Assembly: GCA_041191145.1 (NCBI GenBank)
Contig: JBEEPK010000095.1
Coordinates: forward strand, 1 to 5,870
Source of the DNA: UBA961 sp041191145
GTDB lineage: Bacteria > Bacteroidota > Ignavibacteria > Kapaibacteriales > UBA961
Direction: 5' to 3'
Length of the DNA: 5,870 bases
Positions within the stretch are counted from its first letter, which is position 1, and each line of letters opens with the position of its first letter. Shown here piece after piece: positions 1-5,870 of this stretch. Below the pieces are notes generated by a model that saw nothing but the letters and a program-made list of their open reading frames with translations, did no database searches and was not told where the DNA came from. The position numbers and the translations under genes are program-made.

Positions 1-1398
1 TCTGCGGCAATCAAGAATTCAGAATTGCCATTTCCACTCAAAAGAATAACCGTCAATCTAGCTCCGGCGGACATCAGAAAAGAAGGAAGCGGTTTTGATT
101 TACCGATAGCACTTGGTATAATAACTGCCATGGGTCATCTCGATCAAGAAGCTCTCGATAATACTGTATTCATCGGTGAACTTGCTTTGGATGGTGAACT
201 TAGACCAATTCATGGCGCATTGTCTATTGCACTCATGGCAAAAGAACAAGGAATCAAGAGAATAATAATGCCTAAAGACAATGCCGAAGAAGCAGGACTT
301 GTGGAATCTGTTGAGATCATTCCCATCTCTTCGCTTCAAGAAGCAATTTCATTTTTGAGAAATGAAGTCGCTATCCCTCCGCATCAATCTTCCATTGAAG
401 GGTTATTTGAACAAGTGCATTCATCGGGCATAGACTTCGCTGACATAAAAGGACAAGAACAAGTGAAGCGTGCTTTTGAAGTATCTGCAAGCGGAGGTCA
501 CAATTTAATTCTCGTCGGTCCTCCAGGAAGTGGAAAGACGATGATTGCAAAAAGATTGCCTGGTATATTGCCTCCAATGATCATGGAAGAGGCATTAGAA
601 ACAACAAAGATTCATTCTGTTGCAGGGCAATTACCCAAAGGTATTCCACTTGTCACAATGCGACCATTTAGGAGTCCACATCATACTATATCCGATGCTG
701 CTTTGGTTGGTGGTGGTATGGGCGTAGTGAAAGCCGGTGAGATAAGTTTGGCGCATCATGGCGTTTTGTTTTTGGATGAACTTCCTGAATTCGCTAGAAA
801 TGTTTTGGAAGTATTGCGACAGCCTTTGGAGGACAGATCTATTTCCATTTCTCGCACAAAGATGAGCGTGGAATATCCCGCAAATTTTATGTTGATCTGC
901 TCCATGAATCCATGTCCATGCGGACATTTTGGAAATCCACATCAGCAATGCACATGCACTACACAACAGATACAGCGGTATATGGGAAGGATCTCAGGAC
1001 CATTACTTGATCGCATTGATATCCATGTGGATGTTCCAGCAGTGCGCTATCGTGATTTATCTGATGCGCGTAGAGGTGAATCTTCACAAGTGGTGCGAGA
1101 ACGAGTAATAAAAGCTAGAGAGAGACAAAGAACAAGATTTTCTGAGAGAAAAGATCTATTCAAGAATGCTGATATGCTCGCTGCAGATATTCGCATGTGG
1201 TGTGCATTGGACAGCGCTTCTTCTGATTTGTTGAATAAGGCAATGAATTCACTTGGATTATCAGCAAGAGCTTATGATCGTATTTTGAAAGTATCAAGAA
1301 CCATTGCTGATTTAGCAGACTCTGAACAAATTAAAATTGAGCATGTAAGCGAGGCGGTTCAATATCGAAGTTTGGACAGACAGTTCTGGAATGGCTAG
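1..1398 (+). CDS. comM: YifB/ComM-family Mg-chelatase-like AAA+ ATPase (5' partial)
   Basis: The reading frame is open from the first base, so the true start lies off the left edge; 465 codons are present and about 40-50 are missing compared with the usual ~500-510. An N-terminal Lon-protease-like (ChlI) domain comes first, with ITVNLAPAD and FDLPIALG (bases ~45-125). The AAA+ core has Walker A GPPGSGKT (517-540), Walker B VLFLDE (763-780), the family's CxC-x9-CxC cysteine cluster (~913-957) and RISGPLLDRIDIHVDVP (~991-1041). The C-terminal Mg-chelatase helical domain has LSARAYDRILKVSRTIADL (~1258-1314). All key motifs are intact. Family knowledge: ComM is a cytoplasmic hexameric helicase that promotes branch migration during natural transformation in Vibrio and related bacteria, but homologues are widespread in bacteria not known to be competent. 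The family is sure; a role in DNA uptake here is inference. The gene converges on the minus-strand operon with one base between stops. Confidence 0.96.
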   Translation, partial: SAAIKNSELPFPLKRITVNLAPADIRKEGSGFDLPIALGIITAMGHLDQEALDNTVFIGELALDGELRPIHGALSIALMAKEQGIKRIIMPKDNAEEAGLVESVEIIPISSLQEAISFLRNEVAIPPHQSSIEGLFEQVHSSGIDFADIKGQEQVKRAFEVSASGGHNLILVGPPGSGKTMIAKRLPGILPPMIMEEALETTKIHSVAGQLPKGIPLVTMRPFRSPHHTISDAALVGGGMGVVKAGEISLAHHGVLFLDELPEFARNVLEVLRQPLEDRSISISRTKMSVEYPANFMLICSMNPCPCGHFGNPHQQCTCTTQQIQRYMGRISGPLLDRIDIHVDVPAVRYRDLSDARRGESSQVVRERVIKARERQRTRFSERKDLFKNADMLAADIRMWCALDSASSDLLNKAMNSLGLSARAYDRILKVSRTIADLADSEQIKIEHVSEAVQYRSLDRQFWNG

Positions 1399-1399
1399 A

Positions 1400-3418
1400 T
1401 CAATTATCAATTCTTGTATCAACAATCACATCAACGGTTCTTGTGTATAGTCTTCCTTCGGGGAAACGATCATCATACAATGCGCTATTTCCTTTTGCCA
1501 TCACAGCAGCTCTTTGTTTCACATTCAGTGATTTCGCAGTTGCATTTGCTCTATCTTGTGCAAGTTTTTGATTCGCATTGGCATCACCAAGTCTGTCCGT
1601 ATAGCCGGTAATGTTGATTGTAGAATTCGGTTTTACATAGCCTTTGATGAAATCAATGATATCGGCATTTGCTTTATTGATATCACTGGAGCGAACATCG
1701 AATAGAATTAATGAAAATGTATTGACCTCTCGGTCTTGCACACGATTGATTTTCTTCTTGTGTAATGTGACTTGTTCAATGGGCAATTCTCCGTTGATTT
1801 CTGCAGAATCTTTCAATGAAGTAATAGCTTTGAATTGAAATGTGATGGAAGTATCCTTCATGAGTTTTTCACTCATTTCACTTCCGATATACCAATCAAT
1901 GAAAGGAGGAATGACTGTATTACCGGTGAATCTTCGCAATTCTCTTTCCGGTTTTCCTGCAGTCAATTGCCATGTATCTACTGAATCAACTTCAACAGTT
2001 GGTCTGAAGCGTACAATCGGAGGATTCATTGTTCTGATGGTATCGAGCGTGATGATCGGTGATATGATATAGGCATCATCTGCATTGATTTCCACACGAC
2101 GATTTTCTTGCGCGCCCATCACAGTTTGTGTATTTGCATGTTTTTCAGGAAGATTTCGATTTTTAAGTATGATTCTTGAATCAGTAATATTCCAGACATT
2201 TTGCAAGTATTGTTTTACAGATTCGGCACGACGCAGGGATAGTGTTTTATCTCCTTTTTCTTTTTGAATATCAGCATTACAACCTGTCAGTGTGAGAATC
2301 GCATTTGGTTTTTCCAACATCCGTTTTCCAACAATATTGAGGATGTGCAAATATGTTTCAACATGATTTGGGGTATGAATAAAATCAATATCAAAGAGCG
2401 GTGTATCTGAATTTTCAAGTGTTGCATAACGCTCCGGAATTGTATGCTCACCTTCCTCAAAAAACACGGCATTCAAAAGAGGTGTCATCAAGAGCGATGA
2501 ATATTCTTCAATTGTGATATTCACAATATTCTCTTCTTTTGATTGCTCATTCACACTGAATGCAGAGAGAGTTGCTTTGAGTCTCTTTGGTTGATAGGGT
2601 AATTCTTCCTCTATAGCAGGAAGTGGAGTTATCGGAATTTCGGAAAGAGTTTCAGGAGTGATTGCAGTATAGGCAATCATTATTCCTGCACGAAGCACAT
2701 GTAAGGACAGTGTTTCTGATGAAGGATCAAAAATGATTGGATCATTGAGGAAATGGGTATATGACAATTCTGGTCTTAGGAATATGGATTCGTTCAGATG
2801 AAATTCATGAAATAAGCCAATCATAGGACCATAGATCATTGATTCAGGAGTGAATGTAGCATTGCGACTATTTCGAATCGTACTTTTTGTATCTGAGAAA
2901 ATCACTCCCTTTGGAGAGATCAATTCTTCTTCACCGAAGCTTTCAGCTTCTTGTTGCATGCGTAATTCAAATCCTGCTTTCATTCCAAAACCTGATTGAA
3001 ATGGTCTCCATGCCATTGCCGGAGTGATTCCAATTGAAGGCAAAGCGAATCTCACACGATGTTCAGATTGTGCTTCAACGATGTCGAAGCCGGTTCCATT
3101 GAATGATAAAGCATTTCCAATAGTATTGATTGTCGAGTATCCACCATTGCTTTTCACATAATCCAAAGAAATACCAATTGAGATATTCTTGTTCAATGCA
3201 TGTTCCACGGAGATTCCGAAGAATGGATCGTATTGATTTGATGTACCACTAAATCCGGAACAACAATTATCCATTCCGGGTAATTCTTTGAATGTTCCGT
3301 TGAATATGGACTGTTGCATGCCACCATATATTCCATAGCTCCAAGGCGAGCGAATATATTGTGCCTTCAAGGAATGTGACAAGCAAAACAATAGCAACAG
3401 ATATATGGATATTCTCAT
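1400..3418 (-). CDS. Outer-membrane beta-barrel protein with two OmpA-like domains
   Basis: This 672-residue protein starts with a signal peptide (MRISIYLLLLFCLSHSLKAQ, cleavage probably around KA/Q). Residues ~20-253 alternate Gly/aromatic-rich strands as in a small outer-membrane barrel and include an adjacent Cys pair (LPGMDNCC). A Pro/Glu-rich linker follows (~254-286). OmpA-like domain 1 is at ~312-447, with TLTGCNAD, LSLRRAESV and a closing ENRRVEI. A beta-rich Ig-like segment is at ~466-556 (TWQL...FIDWYI). OmpA-like domain 2 is at ~566-667, with ITGYTD, LAQDRA and GRLYTRTVDV. The Asp/Arg pair that binds diaminopimelate in OmpA appears as D608/R623 in domain 2 and probably D383/R397 in domain 1. 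Family knowledge predicts an outer-membrane protein tethered to peptidoglycan. I chose the start at 3418, not the in-frame ATG at 3445, because it is followed at once by the signal peptide, is preceded by AAGGA at 5 nt spacing, and avoids overlap with the upstream gene. The specific function is unknown. Confidence 0.92.
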   Translation of the reverse strand: MRISIYLLLLFCLSHSLKAQYIRSPWSYGIYGGMQQSIFNGTFKELPGMDNCCSGFSGTSNQYDPFFGISVEHALNKNISIGISLDYVKSNGGYSTINTIGNALSFNGTGFDIVEAQSEHRVRFALPSIGITPAMAWRPFQSGFGMKAGFELRMQQEAESFGEEELISPKGVIFSDTKSTIRNSRNATFTPESMIYGPMIGLFHEFHLNESIFLRPELSYTHFLNDPIIFDPSSETLSLHVLRAGIMIAYTAITPETLSEIPITPLPAIEEELPYQPKRLKATLSAFSVNEQSKEENIVNITIEEYSSLLMTPLLNAVFFEEGEHTIPERYATLENSDTPLFDIDFIHTPNHVETYLHILNIVGKRMLEKPNAILTLTGCNADIQKEKGDKTLSLRRAESVKQYLQNVWNITDSRIILKNRNLPEKHANTQTVMGAQENRRVEINADDAYIISPIITLDTIRTMNPPIVRFRPTVEVDSVDTWQLTAGKPERELRRFTGNTVIPPFIDWYIGSEMSEKLMKDTSITFQFKAITSLKDSAEINGELPIEQVTLHKKKINRVQDREVNTFSLILFDVRSSDINKANADIIDFIKGYVKPNSTINITGYTDRLGDANANQKLAQDRANATAKSLNVKQRAAVMAKGNSALYDDRFPEGRLYTRTVDVIVDTRIDN

Positions 3419-3423
3419 TTCAA

Positions 3424-3428
3424 TCCTT
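3424..3428 (-). promoter_or_regulatory. Ribosome binding site of the barrel/OmpA gene, overlapping the upstream stop codon
   Basis: On the minus strand the sequence reads TAAGGATTGAA-ATG. AAGGA lies 5 nt before the ATG at 3418, and its two leading A bases belong to the TAA stop of the repeat-protein gene (3427-3429). This decides the start over the in-frame ATG at 3445 and suggests translational coupling of the two genes. Confidence 0.75.
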
Positions 3429-5870
3429 ATCGAATGATGATGCATTGTTGAGAATCACGACCATATTTTGATTGCAATACGATTCTATATATACCGGCAG
3501 GCCAATCACCTGAATAGTCAAAGACAGCATGTTCAGGTATTGAATCAGCACTATTTTCTTTCCATGTTTTTTTGTCAACTTCTGTCCCTCGAGCATCAAA
3601 CATTGTGAGTTGAACTTCTTCACCATGAAAGCGAATCGCACTTATGGTGAAATGTCCTTCCGCCGGACTCGGTTTGATTGACTGCATGAATGGCATACCT
3701 GAAAAATCAAACATCCGTATTGAGGAGTCAGACAATACACACAATGAGTCCAAAGCAAATGTACCTTTTGCTGATCCGGAAACAATTCTGGAACAAGGCC
3801 ATGAAATTGAATCAATCATTATTTCGGTTTGACCCGGATCACCCATGATTGCAGAACCTGTAAGTATAGTGAGTGTATCACCGGATGTATAAGCATGAGT
3901 GGAGTCTATTCTGATTCGCAGGGTGCGAATTCTTTCTGATACGCTATTCTCAAGAATTCTTCCATGTGATAATTCCGGATCAGGATCAAAAATCCAAGGA
4001 TCATATTTCATAATGAAATCAATCACTTTTGGCGGGCATGCGAGAGAGTCAGGATAGCGTTCAATGATGATTGGAATTCTTGCTTTTTTCTCCAGAGGAT
4101 GTGCTTTGATATTCGGTATCGAAAGCGATACCGGAATTGCACCGGAATCATAGACAACAGAAACACCTCTTGTCACGGAACAACCATTTGCATCAATCGC
4201 TCGGAGGAGATATTCTCTGCTTCGTGTTGGAGAGCAGATCGTAGTTGACAATGTGCTATCACGCAATTCCAAAGGTTTCAAACCATCCAGATCAGTCCAT
4301 TCATAGAGATAATTGGGTGTTCCTCCGATGGCTTCACCACCAATGATGACAGAATCACAGGGACATACAAATACTTGATCAGGGAAAGATAAATCGGGTC
4401 CGCTCACTTTTACTGATTGTTGAGCACTCACAGTGCAATTTGCTGAATCAGTGATTGTGCATTCAATCACAAAGTCTGAATCAATACCCGTAATGGAAAG
4501 AATTGTGTCAATAGAAACAATCGGCAAACCATTAATTGTCCAATTAGGAGTATATGGCGGAGTTCCACCCTTTGGATTCATTATTGCAGTAATTGATCCA
4601 CCTTTGCACATCAGTGAATCTATGGTGATGTTCATTTCGAGTTTGGGTCGAACATTGATGACCATATAAGCGGTGGTAGACATTCCACCGGCATCGGTTA
4701 CAGTCAAAGAGTATATTGTTGATGTATCCGGAGAGAATCGAGGATCATGAATGGTTGGGTCATCTATTCCGGTTGTCGGTGACCATATATACGTGAATGG
4801 CGCTTTACCGCATGTTGCAATTTCACCTCTCTTGGGCGTTATATCTCCAAAACAAATAGTCGTATCAGAAGCGGGACGAGGATTCGGAACCGGCTCCACG
4901 CAAACAGAAATCGTATCGGAGATTGAACATCCTTTTGCATCAATAACTCGTACTGTGTATAAGGTATTGATGAGTGGACTTACCGTACAAAGTGGACTAT
5001 TGCTTTGTAGCCCGATAGGAAGCCATTCAAATCTATATGGCGCTGATCCACCTTGCACTTCTGTATTGAGTATGACACTGTCGCCACGGCATATACATTT
5101 ACTATTTGTATCGATTCTTTTCAGAGATATTGCCATTGATTGTTCGGTTTGGAAATTCACTGTATCCAAACCAATGCAACCAAACGGAGTGAAGACATTT
5201 AATGTATATGTAATAGAAATGGTAGTGTCCGGAAATGTCACCAATGGTCTTGGATTATATGGATCACTCAAAAATGTACTCGGTGTCCATTCATATCGTA
5301 GTGAATCAGTAGGATCGGCGATGATAGTTGGAGTCAGATTAAAGGGTGCAATCGGACTACAGATGAATTGTGATCTACCTGCATCAACTTTTGGACATGG
5401 ATTAAGTGTATAAAACACGGTATCACTTCGAGACTCATTTTGTCCATCAGTTACGGTGAGTATATATCCATAGCTAGTTTTAACACTTGGATTTTCATTC
5501 ACCTTGACCATAATGGGAATCGTATCTAGCCTACTGAGTGCGGAAAGTGGAGCATTATTCAATGCAGACCAACGGTATGTAAATGGGAGCACTCCGCATT
5601 TTGCAGAAATTCCAATCATTCCACCTTTTTGATCGCATACACATTCAGTGATATCGGGTCCGGCATTTGCATCAGGAATGAGTCGTACATCGGCAAATAC
5701 CGTATCGGCATCCACACAACCATTGGAATCGGTGACGCTCAATTCATAATTACCGGCCATTGTGGGAAAAATCAAGGTTGTTGCTTGATATGGATTTACA
5801 ATATTGGCATTGCCGGGAGTCAGTCTTTTCCACTCAAAACGATATGGAGGAGTTCCACCTGATACAGTTG
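3427..5870 (-). CDS. Ig/PKD/SprB-like repeat surface protein with T9SS type A sorting domain (5' partial)
   Basis: The frame is open to the right edge. Reading back from the first possible start (TTG at 5775) gives 31 further codons of the same repeat type (VSGGTPPYRFEW...), so the N-terminus and signal peptide lie outside the window. The 813 residues present comprise about seven beta-sandwich repeats (4141-5870) with the pattern 'C-x-GD...GG-x-P-Y-x-x-x-W...Y-x-L-x-V-x-D-x-x-G-C'. Next is a cohesin-like segment (~3736-4137: IPNIKAHPLEKKARIPIII, then FIMKYDPWIF), and last a T9SS type A C-terminal domain (~3430-3681: PSPAEGHFTI, TMFDARGTEV, PAGIYRIVLQS, terminal IIIR). Family knowledge: such proteins cross the inner membrane by Sec, are exported through the type IX system and are anchored at or released from the surface. 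No enzyme domain is visible. An adhesive or structural role is inference; an enzyme could still lie in the missing N-terminal part. It is the upstream partner of the barrel/OmpA gene, 8 bases away. Confidence 0.92.
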   Translation of the reverse strand, partial: TVSGGTPPYRFEWKRLTPGNANIVNPYQATTLIFPTMAGNYELSVTDSNGCVDADTVFADVRLIPDANAGPDITECVCDQKGGMIGISAKCGVLPFTYRWSALNNAPLSALSRLDTIPIMVKVNENPSVKTSYGYILTVTDGQNESRSDTVFYTLNPCPKVDAGRSQFICSPIAPFNLTPTIIADPTDSLRYEWTPSTFLSDPYNPRPLVTFPDTTISITYTLNVFTPFGCIGLDTVNFQTEQSMAISLKRIDTNSKCICRGDSVILNTEVQGGSAPYRFEWLPIGLQSNSPLCTVSPLINTLYTVRVIDAKGCSISDTISVCVEPVPNPRPASDTTICFGDITPKRGEIATCGKAPFTYIWSPTTGIDDPTIHDPRFSPDTSTIYSLTVTDAGGMSTTAYMVINVRPKLEMNITIDSLMCKGGSITAIMNPKGGTPPYTPNWTINGLPIVSIDTILSITGIDSDFVIECTITDSANCTVSAQQSVKVSGPDLSFPDQVFVCPCDSVIIGGEAIGGTPNYLYEWTDLDGLKPLELRDSTLSTTICSPTRSREYLLRAIDANGCSVTRGVSVVYDSGAIPVSLSIPNIKAHPLEKKARIPIIIERYPDSLACPPKVIDFIMKYDPWIFDPDPELSHGRILENSVSERIRTLRIRIDSTHAYTSGDTLTILTGSAIMGDPGQTEIMIDSISWPCSRIVSGSAKGTFALDSLCVLSDSSIRMFDFSGMPFMQSIKPSPAEGHFTISAIRFHGEEVQLTMFDARGTEVDKKTWKENSADSIPEHAVFDYSGDWPAGIYRIVLQSKYGRDSQQCIIIR
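3430..3681 (-). other. T9SS type A C-terminal sorting domain
   Basis: The last ~84 residues of the repeat protein fit the Por secretion tail family. PSPAEGHFTI stands in for the usual PNP-x-x-G-x-F, followed by a VQLTMFDARGTEV strand pair, the very typical PAGIYRIVL strand and a hydrophobic basic end (IIIR). In this family the domain directs export through the type IX translocon and is normally cleaved by a PorU-type sortase. The domain implies that the genome encodes a T9SS elsewhere. One oddity is a cysteine in the last strand (QQCIIIR). Confidence 0.88.
3736..4137 (-). other. Cohesin-like beta-sandwich segment
   Basis: This segment of about 134 residues lies between the last Ig-like repeat and the sorting tail. 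It opens with VSLSIPNIKAHPLEKKARIPIII and continues with FIMKYDPWIF, a strand of alternating basic/hydrophobic residues (RTLRIRIDS), SGDTLTILTGSAIMG and a W-containing strand before GTFALD. That order resembles the cohesin/CBM jelly-roll pattern (an 'i-P-v-x-l' opening, then 'f-x-l-x-Y-D-P'). The resemblance is by eye only, and it could be another beta-sandwich family. It contains three cysteines. Confidence 0.5.
4141..5870 (-). repeat. About seven tandem Ig/PKD/SprB-like protein repeats
   Basis: Approximate units in order of translation are 5641-5870 (incomplete at the window edge), 5359-5640, 5095-5358, 4852-5094, 4606-4851, 4363-4605 and 4141-4362, each about 74-94 residues. The shared marks are an opening cysteine (ITEC, FIC, SKC, TTIC, LMC, FVC), a GG-x-P-Y or CG-x-x-P-F turn followed by an aromatic/Trp strand, and a closing V-x-D-x-x-G-C strand. 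The units are clearly related in protein but strongly diverged in DNA, so the array is old rather than a recent expansion. Boundaries are by eye and could shift by several residues. Confidence 0.85.

Noticed and set aside
25..27. TTG at 25 as the start of the comM-like gene.
   Set aside because: The eight codons before it (SAAIKNSE) match the ComM family region just before the ITVNLAPAD motif, and the family N-terminus is otherwise missing.
3419..3445. In-frame ATG at 3445 as an earlier start of the barrel/OmpA gene (adds MHHHSIRIE).
   Set aside because: It would overlap the end of the upstream gene and put a charged, His-rich stretch before the signal peptide, and the ATG at 3418 has a good AAGGA site at proper spacing.
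3420..3641. Minus-strand open frame of 73 codons at the junction of the two minus-strand genes.
   Set aside because: It is out of frame within the T9SS sorting domain, and its translation is Lys/Met-rich with no recognisable features.
4751..5413. Plus-strand open frame of 220 codons.
   Set aside because: It lies wholly antisense to the repeat protein, whose domain pattern is unmistakable; its translation shows no recognisable domain.
5773..5775. TTG at 5775 as the true start of the repeat protein.
   Set aside because: The same frame stays open to the window edge and encodes another repeat of the same family upstream; no signal peptide follows the TTG.
4141..5870. Recent DNA-level tandem duplication in the repeat region.
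   Set aside because: The units share only scattered short identical stretches such as those encoding GGTPPY; most of the nucleotide sequence is diverged, so only the protein repeat is old and real.

Overview
The window holds three protein-coding genes and essentially no non-coding DNA. All three are well supported, but two are cut by the window edges. The base composition is moderately AT-rich. The gene types suggest a Gram-negative bacterium of the Bacteroidota/Chlorobiota (FCB) group: one protein carries a C-terminal type IX secretion (T9SS) sorting domain, and the next combines an outer-membrane barrel with OmpA domains behind an '...KAQ' signal peptide. The style of the OmpA protein resembles what I remember from Ignavibacteria/Kapabacteria-like lineages. 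That placement is inference, not demonstrated here.

Layout. (1) Positions 1-1398, plus strand: a YifB/ComM-family Mg-chelatase-like AAA+ ATPase, missing roughly its first 40-50 codons off the left edge. (2) Positions 1400-3418, minus strand: a complete 672-residue outer-membrane protein with a signal peptide, a beta-barrel-like N-terminal domain, a Pro/Glu linker, an OmpA-like domain, an Ig-like beta domain and a second OmpA-like domain. (3) Positions 3427-5870, minus strand: the C-terminal 813 residues of a secreted protein built from about seven Ig/PKD/SprB-like repeats, then a cohesin-like beta-sandwich segment and a T9SS type A sorting tail. Its N-terminus lies beyond the right edge.

Genes 3 and 2 (transcribed leftward in that order) are separated by 8 bases. 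The ribosome binding site of gene 2 is formed partly by the stop codon of gene 3, so they very probably form one operon. The inferred picture is a surface-exposed repeat protein exported by T9SS, co-produced with an outer-membrane barrel that can hold peptidoglycan through one or two OmpA domains. The comM-like gene converges on this operon with one base between the stop codons and is probably unrelated in function.

The most interesting observations are a covarying cysteine pattern across the Ig-like repeats, the double OmpA architecture, and the tight pairing of a T9SS substrate with a barrel/OmpA partner. I see no RNA genes, mobile elements, CRISPR arrays, clear terminators or promoters.
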